Of a stretch of 64,000 nucleotides of DNA, positions 46,062-54,595 are shown piece after piece. Under the pieces are notes generated by a model, which saw nothing but the letters and a program-made list of their open reading frames with translations, did no database searches and was not told the origin of the DNA. Origin of the DNA: Streptomyces sp. JH34 (GTDB taxonomy: Bacteria > Actinomycetota > Actinomycetes > Streptomycetales > Streptomycetaceae); assembly GCF_029428875.1 (NCBI RefSeq), contig NZ_JAJSOO010000001.1, positions 186,001 to 250,000 of the forward strand. Direction: 5' to 3'. Both the position numbers and the translations under genes were made by a program. Numbering within the stretch: position 1 is the first letter of the stretch; the number at the start of each line of letters is the position of its first letter.

Positions 46062-46472
46062 TCAGGGGCGTTCGATGCTGTCGACCCCCTGTCGTGCCGT
46101 CACTCCGAGGTGCTCGCCGACCCGATTGACCAACAGGGTCATCTCGTACGCGACCTGGCCGATGTCGGCCTCGGCGGCGGTCAGTACGCACAGGCAGCTG
46201 CCGTCACCCGCCGCCGTGACGAACAGCAGGGCCTCGTCGAACTCCACCATGGTCTGGCGCGCCTTGCCCGCCCCGAAGTGACGCCCGGAACCACGGGCCA
46301 GGCTCTGCAGGCCCGACGAGACCGCCGCCAGGTGCTCCGCGTCCTCACGGGCCAGACTTGTGCTGGCCCCGGTCACCAGCCCGTCGTTCGAGAGCACCAG
46401 CGCGTGCCGGATGTGCTCCACCCGGCTGGTGAGATCGTCAAGGAGCCAGTCAAGTCCCCGGTCCAGCGCCAT
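46062..46472 (-). CDS. roadblock/LC7-domain protein (CvnB/MglB-like), solitary
   Basis: 136 residues. 'LDWLLDDLTSRVEHIRHALV', 'LSNDGLVTGASTSLAREDAE', 'LAAVSSGLQSLARG' and 'GSCLCVLTAAEADIGQVAYE' are those of the roadblock proteins encoded in Streptomyces conservons, where they pair with small GTPases. ATG 46472 has GGAGG at 7 bases; ATG 46493 is a possible longer start. The kinase, DUF742 and GTPase genes of a normal conservon are missing on both sides, so it must act with partners encoded elsewhere. Confidence 0.88.
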   Translation of the reverse strand: MALDRGLDWLLDDLTSRVEHIRHALVLSNDGLVTGASTSLAREDAEHLAAVSSGLQSLARGSGRHFGAGKARQTMVEFDEALLFVTAAGDGSCLCVLTAAEADIGQVAYEMTLLVNRVGEHLGVTARQGVDSIERP

Positions 46473-46630
46473 GTGCTCGTCCTCCCCGTTCATCAGTTCC
46501 CCGCGTTCCGCGCAAGCCTTCCGTACGGTTCCGCTGCGGGCAAGCGCCTCCCCACCCCGGGGGCGTTGCTTCGCGCCACGGTCGGCCCCGTGCCGAGGAC
46601 CGGTGTCAAGTACACGATCGGTTGTCCCCC

Positions 46631-46660
46631 GCCCTGCCCGGACTCCGTTCCGGGCAGGGC
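46631..46660. terminator. 11-bp hairpin in roadblock/methyltransferase spacer
   Basis: Perfect stem with loop ACTCCGTT. No gene reads into it from close by, so it may insulate the two divergent promoters or terminate a short transcript. Confidence 0.45.
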
Positions 46661-46799
46661 CCGCCGCTCGGCTCACGACGCGTCCGCCTGCCCCGCCCCT
46701 CGGCCACGGATTCGAGGAACCGCGCGGTGCGCATCCGCCCGGCGTACTCGACCACGCGGATCAGAACGTCCTTCCCGGAGGCGCGGTCACGTGCGTCGC

Positions 46800-46823
46800 G
46801 GTACACGCGCGAACGCGTGTACC
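46800..46823. promoter_or_regulatory. 10-bp inverted repeat upstream of methyltransferase
   Basis: GGTACACGCG pairs with CGCGTGTACC around CGAA. Its position in the 5' region suggests an operator or a leader hairpin. Confidence 0.35.
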
Positions 46824-46869
46824 CCCGCGTGTCGTTCCGCTCGGCCGGGGACTGCGCGATCATGTCCTC

Positions 46870-47469
46870 ATGGCCGACGACCACACACACGTCCAGGACT
46901 TCTTCGCCGCACGGGCGGCGGACTGGGACAGCCGTTTCCCCGACGACGGCCCCGCCTACGCCGCGGCCGTCCAGGAGCTCGGGCTGCGCCCCGGCCACAG
47001 CGTGCTCGACGCGGGCTGCGGAACCGGGCGTGCGCTGCCGGCCCTGCGCGGGGCGGTCGGCCCCGGGGGCACGGTGATCGGGGCGGACCTGACGCGCGAC
47101 ATGCTGAACGCGGCCCTGCGAGCGGGAAGAGCGGCGAGCGGCGCCCTGCTGATGACGGATGCGGCGCGGCTTCCGCTGCGTACGGCGACCCTCGACGCCG
47201 TCTTCGCCGCCGGGCTCGTCTCGCATCTCCCGAACCCGGGGCGGGGGCTGCTGGAACTGGCCCGAGTGGTACGCCCCGGCGGCCGGCTCGCCCTGTTCCA
47301 CCCCATAGGACGGGCCGCGCTGGCCGCACGGCACGGCCGGCCCCTCTCCGACGACGATCTCAGGGCGGAGCCACGTCTCACACCGCTGCTGGCGGAGGCC
47401 GGCTGGCGGCTGGACGCCTACACGGATGAGGACAGCCGGTTCCTGGCCGTGGCCGTACGGACCGGCTGA
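46870..47469 (+). CDS. class I SAM-dependent methyltransferase
   Basis: 199 residues. UbiE/COQ5-like Rossmann fold: 'SVLDAGCGTGRALPALRGAV' (motif I), 'GTVIGADLTRDMLNAAL' (acidic ribose-binding residue), 'AARLPLRTATLDAVFAAGLV', 'ARVVRPGGRLALFHPIG'. It acts on a small-molecule acceptor; which one is not visible. ATG 46870 fits 'ADDHTHVQDFFAARAADWDS', the usual N-terminal helix of this subfamily. Confidence 0.88.
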   Translation: MADDHTHVQDFFAARAADWDSRFPDDGPAYAAAVQELGLRPGHSVLDAGCGTGRALPALRGAVGPGGTVIGADLTRDMLNAALRAGRAASGALLMTDAARLPLRTATLDAVFAAGLVSHLPNPGRGLLELARVVRPGGRLALFHPIGRAALAARHGRPLSDDDLRAEPRLTPLLAEAGWRLDAYTDEDSRFLAVAVRTG

Positions 47470-47488
47470 GCGGGCCCGGCGCCCGGGT

Positions 47489-48394
47489 TCACTCGGCCGG
47501 TGTGTTCCCGGGCCGCTCGTGCCGCACGGGGCAGCCGCGCACGCCCGGTGTGGGGAACGTGCCGAGCCGGGCCACCTCGTATCCGTCCGGATAGCCCTTG
47601 ATCTCGGGGTTCTGCCGCGCGTGGTGCGGCGTGGAGCGCGGTGGCAGGAGCCTCACGGCACGGGCCCTCAGGCGCAGGGCCCCGCGGGTAAGCCCCCGGG
47701 CGACCGGACCCGGCCGGCTGTACCGGAAGGCCCGGAGCAGCGAGTCGTCGAGCAGGGCGAGGCTCGCTCCGCGCACCACGGAAGCGAGGGGGCGCGGGTA
47801 CCAGGAGCCCATCAGCGCCAGGGTGGCGTCGGAGACAGCGCGCGCTTCCTGGTCCCAGCCGAAGTGCTCGTCCTCGTAGGCGTCCAGGACGCGTTCGAAG
47901 TCCTCGTACGTCTGCGGGAGGTCCTGGATGCCCATGCGTGCGCCGAGGGTGCGGTAGTACGCGGCGAAGGCACGCAGTTCGTGGCTAGACAGCTTGCGCC
48001 AGCCGTAGGTGTCGAGCCAGCGCTTGGGGGTGACGACGAATGTGCACAACACGTAGCGCATGTCGTCGTTGCTGATGTCGTAACTGCGGTGCATCCGGTT
48101 GATCCGCCGGACGGCCGTACGGCCCTGTTCGCTGTCGAAACCGTGCTCCACGACGGCGTCGAGAAGAAGTGCGGTGTCGTCGTACCTCTTCTGTGAACGT
48201 TCCGTCAGTTCGGCTGTCTGCGCCAGGAGTCGCCCGATGCTGGGGACGGCGTAGGTGCGGTACAGGGCGAGTTCGAGAGCGCGGGTGATGTCCCAGGGGA
48301 ACTCGTACGTCACGGTGAGCCGGTAGATCTCCAGGAAGTCCCGCTCCGGATCCAGGCGCTGGATCTCCTTGAGACGTTCGTACCGCTGGACCAT
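47489..48394 (-). CDS. oxygenase MpaB / DUF2236-family protein
   Basis: 301 residues starting at an ATG after GAGGGGGAC. 'RYERLKEIQRLDPERDFLEI' and 'YEFPWDITRALELALYRTYA' begin the helical domain, followed by 'RMHRSYDISNDDMRYVLCTF' with the H and R residues expected to hold the heme, and 'WLDTYGWRKLSSHELRAFAA'. The family includes latex-clearing oxygenases and MpaB; most actinobacterial members are uncharacterised. It converges with the methyltransferase gene, 20 bases between the stops. Confidence 0.85.
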   Translation of the reverse strand: MVQRYERLKEIQRLDPERDFLEIYRLTVTYEFPWDITRALELALYRTYAVPSIGRLLAQTAELTERSQKRYDDTALLLDAVVEHGFDSEQGRTAVRRINRMHRSYDISNDDMRYVLCTFVVTPKRWLDTYGWRKLSSHELRAFAAYYRTLGARMGIQDLPQTYEDFERVLDAYEDEHFGWDQEARAVSDATLALMGSWYPRPLASVVRGASLALLDDSLLRAFRYSRPGPVARGLTRGALRLRARAVRLLPPRSTPHHARQNPEIKGYPDGYEVARLGTFPTPGVRGCPVRHERPGNTPAE

Positions 48395-48594
48395 GCTGTC
48401 CCCCTCGTCGGCCGGAGCCACCACCCTAGGGGTGCCGGGCACGTGGCCACCACGGTGCGAGGGGCGCCGCCGGCGCGCGCCGGCGGCGTATCCCGCCCCC
48501 GGGTCACCGGACCGTCCTCGCTTGTCAGGGCCTCGACGACAGGGTTACCGAGTAGTTAAGGTGCGCCGACGGACCAAGCGATCAGGAATGAGGG

Positions 48595-49489
48595 ATGAGG
48601 GTGGGTGCTGTGGCTGGGACGGACGATACGGCCGCCGACGACGACGCACTGTTCGTGCTGACCGCGGTGCTGCTGACTCCCGCGCAATTCCCCAGTGTGC
48701 TCGGCGACGACTACGTGGCCGCGTGTGCCGCGCTCGGTCTCGAGCCGTACGCCGAGGGGTACGGCCTGGTGCTCGGCCAGGACAGCGGGGGTGCCCGCTG
48801 GACCGTGGTGGTCGAGGACGTCTCACTGGTGGCGGTCGCCATCGCCTCGTGGGACTGCGGGATGGAGTACGACCTCTCCCCCGATGACCGCTCCGTGGTC
48901 TGCGCGCTTCCTGGATGGCCACTCGCGCTGGCGGTGGCCGCGCCCGGTGTCCCCGAGCCCCACGACCCGTCGCCGGGTCCCGACGGCGACGATCCGGCGC
49001 CGCTGACACCGCCGGACACCGAGGTGTGGGGGCCTCCGCAGCGGCGCCTCGGGGCGGACGAGATCGCCCTGCAGTGGGCGGCCTGGCGGGGACAGATCGA
49101 CGACGAGACCGCGTTCGGCCGGCCGGAGGAGCGGCCCGAGGAGCCCGCTTCCGGTGCCGGGGTCCGGACCGACGGACGTTCGGCCGGCGAAGACACGGCG
49201 GAGTCCGCCGGATCTGGTCAGCACCCCGGCGTACGCAGGGCGCTCGAAGCGGCTGGTGCCTACATCGGCTCTCCGCCCCCCGCCGGCCGGATCCGCTCCG
49301 CGTTCGCTCCGGGCGGTGCGCGCACGCTGCGGGTCGACGGGCCGGGCTGGTCGTTGGTGGCCAGGACCGACGACATCGCCTTCGTGCTGCTGGACGAGGA
49401 GCCGGGAGAGATCATTCCGGTGGGGCCGCGGCCCGGAGTTGCCGGGACTGCTGAAAGCTCTCGACGAACTGGCGGTCCGTCCGTCCTGA
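48595..49489 (+). pseudogene. hypothetical protein gene with a C-terminal frameshift
   Basis: A ~300-residue soluble acidic protein: 'FVLTAVLLTPAQFPSVLGDD', 'YAEGYGLVLGQDSGGARWTV', a Pro/Asp-rich linker, then 'LVARTDDIAFVLLDEEPGEI'. After 'IIPV' at ~49421 (a GGGG run) the frame changes: the alternate frame gives a natural end 'LPGLLKALDELAVRPS' with stop at 49487-49489. The uncorrected frame runs to 49692 and overlaps the convergent MOSC gene by 155 bases in a non-conserved manner. One extra G would explain it. Family unrecognised. Confidence 0.6.
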
Positions 49490-49536
49490 CCGTGTGTGGT
49501 GTGCGCGCACGGCCAGGACGGCACGAGCCGTGGGTA

Positions 49537-50079
49537 CTACACACGCTCCAGGCGGTGGTGGGGCTCGGCGGGCAGCACGGCCTTGATCACGTCACCGGGC
49601 CGAACGACTCCGCCGGTCCGGACGACGCCCATGATCCCGGCCTTGCGCACGACGGTGCCGTCGCCCGCCCGCCCGACGACCTGCTTGAGTAGCCCGTCCT
49701 GGAAGATGTCGATCTGCAGACAGGGGTTCCTCAGACCGGTCACCTCGACGACGGCCTCGGCACCGAGGTGCAGCAGGGTGCCCGCGGGGAGGCCGAGGAG
49801 ATCGATCCCCTCGGTGGTGATGTTCTCCCCGAGGTCCCCCGGGGAGACGTCGAATCCGGCCCGCCCGAGCTCGGTGAAGAGCTCCTGGTGGATGAGGTGG
49901 ACCTGGCGCAGGTTGGGCTGCGTCGGGTCCTGGGCCACGCGCGAGCGGTGCTTCACCGTGACTCCCGCGTGGACGTCACCCTCCACACCGAGTCCGGCCA
50001 GGAGCGTGACGCTGTCCCTGTTCGGCTTGGTGAAGGAGTACACGCCGTTGCTGCTCACCGCGGCGACTGTGCTGTTCAG
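49537..50079 (-). CDS. MOSC-domain protein with apparent CTG start
   Basis: 180 residues. MOSC (molybdenum cofactor sulfurase C-terminal) domain: 'SSNGVYSFTKPNRDSVTLLA', 'GLGVEGDVHAGVTVKHRSRV', 'DLGENITTEGIDLLGLPAGT' and the conserved Cys in 'VTGLRNPCLQIDIFQ'. GTG 50058 lacks a ribosome site. CTG 50079 has AAGGAGAT 6 bases upstream, restores an N-terminus 'NSTVAAVSSNG' as in relatives, and overlaps the previous stop as CTGA. Expected to deliver or bind sulfur-molybdenum species. Coupled to the small membrane protein gene. Confidence 0.85.
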   Translation of the reverse strand: MNSTVAAVSSNGVYSFTKPNRDSVTLLAGLGVEGDVHAGVTVKHRSRVAQDPTQPNLRQVHLIHQELFTELGRAGFDVSPGDLGENITTEGIDLLGLPAGTLLHLGAEAVVEVTGLRNPCLQIDIFQDGLLKQVVGRAGDGTVVRKAGIMGVVRTGGVVRPGDVIKAVLPAEPHHRLERV

Positions 50080-50258
50080 CGCCCTATCTCCTTACGACTG
50101 ATCCTGCGGAGCCTGCGCCTCTGCGACGGGTCGAGCATCAGGTACCCGATCGCGGGTACGCCGATGAGGACCAGCAGCGACCACCAGAATCCGATGAACG
50201 GAATCAGGACGACTGCAGCGACGACTCCCCCGATGGCGATCTTTCCACCGTTCGACAT
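50076..50258 (-). CDS. small two-helix membrane protein (60 aa)
   Basis: ATG 50258 follows AGGAGG at ~8 bases. Two hydrophobic helices ('KIAIGGVVAAVVLIPFIGFW' and 'SLLVLIGVPAIGYLML') are followed by a strongly basic tail 'RRRLRRISRKEIGR'. The stop codon overlaps the CTG of the MOSC gene. Function unknown. Confidence 0.7.
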   Translation of the reverse strand: MSNGGKIAIGGVVAAVVLIPFIGFWWSLLVLIGVPAIGYLMLDPSQRRRLRRISRKEIGR

Positions 50259-50353
50259 GATCCGTGCCTCCTCCGCGGCCGGAGCCGCTCCTGATGTGTG
50301 AACGCTTCCGCGCCCCCGTCGGTTCCGGCCGTGCGGCACGAGTCCTGCCAGGG

Positions 50354-51418
50354 CTACCGGAGCGGCTCGCCGACCTCGTGCATGTGCCGCAGCGCCTGTC
50401 GGTAGGACTCGACGATGCCCGTCTCGGCGTACGGCATCCCGATGCTCGCGCAGTGCGCCTTCACCAGTGGCTGGGCCAGCCGCAGGTGGGGGCGGGGCAT
50501 GCTGGGGAAGAGGTGGTGCTCGATCTGGTAGTTGAGCCCGCCGAGGAGCCAGTCGGTGAGGAAGGCTCCCCGGACGTTGCGCGAGGTGAGGACCTGGCGC
50601 TGCAGATGACCCCAGCGGTCGCCGTCGGGGTCGGGCATCTCCATGCCCTTGTGGTTCGGGGCGAAGGCCATGCCCAGGTGAAGTCCGAACAGCGCGTGGT
50701 GCACGAGAGCGAAGACGAGGGCCTTGCCGGGCGACATGACGGTCAGGAGCAGCGCGGCGTACAGGGCGAGGTGGCCGACCAGCAGAACGCCGGCCAGTGC
50801 CCGCTCACGGGCGGGCTGCCGCCGGAGGAACTGGAAGCCGTAGATCTTGAGGGCGATGCCTTCGAGGAGCAGCATCGGGAAGAACAGCCGTGCCTGGTTG
50901 CGGGTGAGCCAGCGGGCGAATCCCTCACGCTGGGCGGCCTGCTTCTGGGTCCACACCAGGGCGCCGACACCGACGTCCGGGTCCTTGTCCACGTGGTTCG
51001 GGTTGGCGTGGTGGCGTACGTGCTTGTCGTTCCACCAGGCTTCGTTCATGCCGAGGAGCAGATTGGCGTGCACGAGTCCGACGACCCGGCCCGCCTTGCG
51101 GCCGGCGGTTATCTGGGCGTGGCCCGCGTCGTGACCGTAGAAGGCCGTGCGGGTCCACAGGATGGCGAGCGGCAGGGCGAGCAGGAGGTTCCACCAGGTG
51201 TCACCGAGCAGGATCATGCCGGTGATCACGGCGCCGAGAGCGACCATGTTGAGCGCTATCCCGGCGGTGTACCAACCGGTGCGCCGCTCCAGGAGTCCCT
51301 GCCCCCTGACGGTCTTGAGGAGCGGAGCGAAATCGCTTCCGGGAGCCTGGGGGCTTCCCGTACTCTCCGATCCGTCGCGTATGTGTTCCGCAACGGTGGC
51401 TGCTACCGCCTGGGGCAT
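50354..51418 (-). CDS. membrane fatty acid desaturase
   Basis: 354 residues. The three histidine boxes of the acyl-lipid/acyl-CoA desaturases are present: 'HDAGH', 'KHVRHHANPNH' and 'NYQIEHHLFP' (QxxHH type). Several paired transmembrane helices surround them. The QxxHH third box resembles front-end or delta-type desaturases, in which the di-iron centre inserts double bonds into acyl chains. No cytochrome b5 domain is fused. ATG 51418. A ferredoxin partner must be encoded elsewhere. Confidence 0.9.
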   Translation of the reverse strand: MPQAVAATVAEHIRDGSESTGSPQAPGSDFAPLLKTVRGQGLLERRTGWYTAGIALNMVALGAVITGMILLGDTWWNLLLALPLAILWTRTAFYGHDAGHAQITAGRKAGRVVGLVHANLLLGMNEAWWNDKHVRHHANPNHVDKDPDVGVGALVWTQKQAAQREGFARWLTRNQARLFFPMLLLEGIALKIYGFQFLRRQPARERALAGVLLVGHLALYAALLLTVMSPGKALVFALVHHALFGLHLGMAFAPNHKGMEMPDPDGDRWGHLQRQVLTSRNVRGAFLTDWLLGGLNYQIEHHLFPSMPRPHLRLAQPLVKAHCASIGMPYAETGIVESYRQALRHMHEVGEPLR

Positions 51419-51676
51419 GATGTCTCCGGTTTCTCGGCATCTGCGCTGACCTCGTCAAACGTACGGAAAGCGGGCCTGTGGCAGCCATGGCGCCATCACC
51501 CCGGCCGTGCGGGGGAAATCCCCCGTGTCCCGTGGTGGTGCGGGCTGCACCTCAGACTTCAGAAGGCAGAAACGAGTGAGGTGGATCACCGTGCGTTTCT
51601 CCCGGGACGGACCGTGGGTGGGGTACCCTCGGCGACCCCGAGCTCACTAGTCAAATTTGAGGAATCTGACATCGCT

Positions 51677-54595
51677 GTGCACAGGCTCCCTGCGGCAACG
51701 CTCAACGAGATCTCCGAACTGTCCCGCTGCTCCGCAGTCTTCCTCCCCGCGGATCCGGCCCGTACCGGCCTGATCGCATTCTGGAATGCGGACGGTAGCA
51801 CCCCTCCCGGTGATCCGGGCAGTCGTCACGGCGATGGGGAGAGTCCTCCCTGTGCGGCAGGAGGCCGGACCGACCTGACGGTCGTCGGGAGCGACCTCCG
51901 CCCGTACGCCGTCCCGGCGTTGCTGATGCCCGTGCGGGACGCGCTGCCGGTCCTGACACGCGCCCGGGCCGACAGTCGTTCCTCCGCCTCCACGGCGTTC
52001 TGGGGTGCGGCGGGGGTCCTCGCACTCCAACTCGTCGCGCGCGGCCTGCTGCTGCCCGGGCTGAGCGCCACGGACCGCGATGCCTGGCGTGCCGGCCCGC
52101 TGACCGCGGACGACATGGAGCGGATCCGGGTGCTGGCCGCGTCCATGCCGCCGGAGGCACACGCGGTACCGCTCGACGCCTCGGCCGTTCCTGTGATGCT
52201 GGCCGAGCCGGAGTCGCTGCTGCGGTCGTTCATCGACGCGGTGACGGACGGTCTGCCCCGCACTCCGGCGGCTCCGTCCCTCATGGGTGCACCGGCGTTC
52301 GCCGACCGGGCGGCGCAGCAGCTGCCCCGACTCCGGGCGTGGGCGGCCGATGTGGCCGCGGGCCACGATGCGGGCGTGCGGCTCTCGCTGCGCGTCGAGG
52401 TCTCGGGCCTCGGCAGTGCGGGGCGTCAGGAGGCCGCGGCCGACGACGAGCCCTCCTTCCGCGTGGTCCTCCAGATCCACAGCATCCAGGACCCCACCCT
52501 GGTCGCGGATGCGGCGGACGTGTGGGCCGACCGCTCCCCGGCCGCCTCGTCGCTCGGCCCGCGCGCACGTATGGACGCTCTGCTCGCCCTGCGGCGGGCG
52601 GCACGGGCCTGGCCGCCGTTGACACCGCTCCTGTCGGCCGCGGTCCCGGACGCTGTCGAGCCCGCGGACGAGGAGATCGCGGAGCTGCTGGGTGCGGCGG
52701 CGAGGGCACTCGCCGCGACGGGCGTCCAGGTGCACTGGCCCAAGGAGCTGGCGAGGAAACTGACCGCGCGGGCGGTGATCGGCCCCCAGGACGAGGAGGA
52801 CGGCGCTGCCGCGCGGACCGAGTCCGACACGCCGTCCTTCCTGTCGGCCGACGCGCTGCTGGCGTTCGACTGGAGGTTCGCACTCGGCGACCGGAAGCTG
52901 AGCCGGGCGGAACTCGACCGGCTGGCAGAGGCGGGCAGACCACTGGTCAGGCTGCGCGACCAATGGGTGCTCGTCGACCCGGAGGACGCACGGCGCGCCC
53001 GTGAGTCCCAAAACCGCAAGGTCACCCCCATCGACGCTCTGGGTGCCGTGCTCACCGGGTCCACCGATGTCGACGGCCGCCGGGTGGACGTGGCCGCGAC
53101 GGGCTGGCTCGAACAGTTGCGTGCGCGGATCACCGATCCGGAGTCCGGGGACCACCGTACGGTCGGACAGCCGGAGGCACTCGACGCCGCTCTGCGCGAC
53201 TACCAGCTGCGCGGCCTGAACTGGCTGCACACCATGACGTCGCTCGGTCTGGGATGCTGTCTCGCCGACGACATGGGACTCGGGAAGACGATCACGCTGA
53301 TCGCGCTCCATCTGCACCGGCAGGGCATCGATCCGGCTGCGGGGCCCACGCTCGTGGTGTGTCCCACCTCCCTCATGGGCAACTGGCAGAGGGAGATCGA
53401 GAGATTCGCCCCGGGGACACCGGTGCGCCGCTTCCACGGCGGGTCGCGCTCCCTGGAGGGCCTGGTGGACGGTGAGTTCGTCCTCACCACCTACGGCACG
53501 ATGCGTCTCGACACGGCGCGTCTGGCCCAGGCGTCCTGGGGCTTGGTCGTCGCCGACGAGGCGCAGCACGTCAAGAACCCTCACTCGGCTACCGCGAGGC
53601 AGTTGCGCACCATCGGTGCCCGGGCCCGCGTCGCCCTGACCGGTACCCCGGTCGAGAACAACCTCTCGGAACTGTGGGCGATCCTGGACTGGACGACCCC
53701 GGGACTCCTCGGGCGGCTCGGTACGTTCCGTACCCGCTACGCGACCGCCGTGGAGGGAGGCGACGACCCGGCCGCGGCCGAGCGGCTCGCCTCGCTCGTC
53801 CGGCCGTTCCTCCTGCGGCGCCGCAAGTCCGACCCCGGCATCGCACCGGAGCTCCCGCCGAAGACCGAGACCGACCGCGCCGTGTCGCTGACGGCCGAAC
53901 AGGCGGGCCTGTACGAGGCGGTGGTGCGCCAGACGCTCGACGAGATCGGCGGCTCCGACGGATTCGCGCGGCGCGGGCTGGTCGTCAAGTTGCTGACCGC
54001 TCTCAAACAGATCTGCAACCACCCGGCGCAGTACCTCAAGGAGGAACAGCCGCGGATCGCGGACCGGTCGGGCAAGGTGGAGCTGCTGGACGAGCTGCTC
54101 GACACGATCCTCGCCGAGGGGGCGAGCGTGCTGGTGTTCACCCAGTACGTCCAGATGGCGCGGCTGCTGGAGCGTCACCTGGCGGCGCGGGGGGTCCCCA
54201 CCCAGTTCCTGCACGGCGGTACCCCGGTGGCCGAGCGTGAGGCCATGGTCAACCGCTTCCAGGCCGGCGGGGTTCCGGTGTTCCTGCTGTCGCTCAAGGC
54301 CGCGGGCACGGGGCTCAACCTCACGCGTGCGGAACACGTCGTGCACTTCGACCGGTGGTGGAATCCGGCCGTGGAGGCCCAGGCCACCGACCGTGCGTAC
54401 CGGATCGGCCAGACCCAGCCGGTGCAGGTGCACAGGCTCATCGCCGAGGGAACCGTCGAGGACCGGATCGCCGCGATGCTGGCCCGGAAGCAAGGGCTCG
54501 CGGACTCGGTGCTGGGGGGCGGCGAGGCCGCACTGACCGAGTTGAGCGATGCGGAGCTGGCCGAGCTGGTCGAACTGCGAGGGGGCGCACGATGA
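51677..54595 (+). CDS. SNF2-family DNA/RNA-dependent ATPase (helicase-like)
   Basis: 972 residues from GTG 51677; the frame is open for another ~470 codons upstream, but that part has no coding character. The N-terminal ~480 residues form the helical-region typical of bacterial SNF2 proteins of the HepA/RapA-like class ('SSLGPRARMDALLALRRAAR', 'TPSFLSADALLAFDWRFALG'). The ATPase core follows: Walker A 'LADDMGLGKT' (~533), 'VVCPTSLMGNWQREIERF', DEAH-type 'VVADEAQHVKNP', 'ALTGTPVENNLSELW', 'VFTQYVQMARLLERHL' and motif VI 'WWNPAVEAQATDRAYRIGQT'. Remodels protein-DNA complexes, ATP-driven. Coupled to the SWIM gene by ATGA. Confidence 0.9.
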   Translation: MHRLPAATLNEISELSRCSAVFLPADPARTGLIAFWNADGSTPPGDPGSRHGDGESPPCAAGGRTDLTVVGSDLRPYAVPALLMPVRDALPVLTRARADSRSSASTAFWGAAGVLALQLVARGLLLPGLSATDRDAWRAGPLTADDMERIRVLAASMPPEAHAVPLDASAVPVMLAEPESLLRSFIDAVTDGLPRTPAAPSLMGAPAFADRAAQQLPRLRAWAADVAAGHDAGVRLSLRVEVSGLGSAGRQEAAADDEPSFRVVLQIHSIQDPTLVADAADVWADRSPAASSLGPRARMDALLALRRAARAWPPLTPLLSAAVPDAVEPADEEIAELLGAAARALAATGVQVHWPKELARKLTARAVIGPQDEEDGAAARTESDTPSFLSADALLAFDWRFALGDRKLSRAELDRLAEAGRPLVRLRDQWVLVDPEDARRARESQNRKVTPIDALGAVLTGSTDVDGRRVDVAATGWLEQLRARITDPESGDHRTVGQPEALDAALRDYQLRGLNWLHTMTSLGLGCCLADDMGLGKTITLIALHLHRQGIDPAAGPTLVVCPTSLMGNWQREIERFAPGTPVRRFHGGSRSLEGLVDGEFVLTTYGTMRLDTARLAQASWGLVVADEAQHVKNPHSATARQLRTIGARARVALTGTPVENNLSELWAILDWTTPGLLGRLGTFRTRYATAVEGGDDPAAAERLASLVRPFLLRRRKSDPGIAPELPPKTETDRAVSLTAEQAGLYEAVVRQTLDEIGGSDGFARRGLVVKLLTALKQICNHPAQYLKEEQPRIADRSGKVELLDELLDTILAEGASVLVFTQYVQMARLLERHLAARGVPTQFLHGGTPVAEREAMVNRFQAGGVPVFLLSLKAAGTGLNLTRAEHVVHFDRWWNPAVEAQATDRAYRIGQTQPVQVHRLIAEGTVEDRIAAMLARKQGLADSVLGGGEAALTELSDAELAELVELRGGAR

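Larger units (their letters stand above)
46473..46869. other. 397-base divergent spacer with two hairpins
   Basis: No gene recognised. GCCCTGCCCGG-N8-CCGGGCAGGGC (46631-46660) is an 11-bp terminator-like stem. GGTACACGCG-CGAA-CGCGTGTACC (46800-46823) is a 10-bp inverted repeat 46 bases before the methyltransferase start. Confidence 0.5.

Noticed and set aside
50264..51676. Upstream part of a 1443-codon frame ahead of the SNF2 domain
   Set aside because: It is antisense to the desaturase gene with its His boxes. Composition is that of a shadow frame, and the SNF2 N-terminus starts at 51677.
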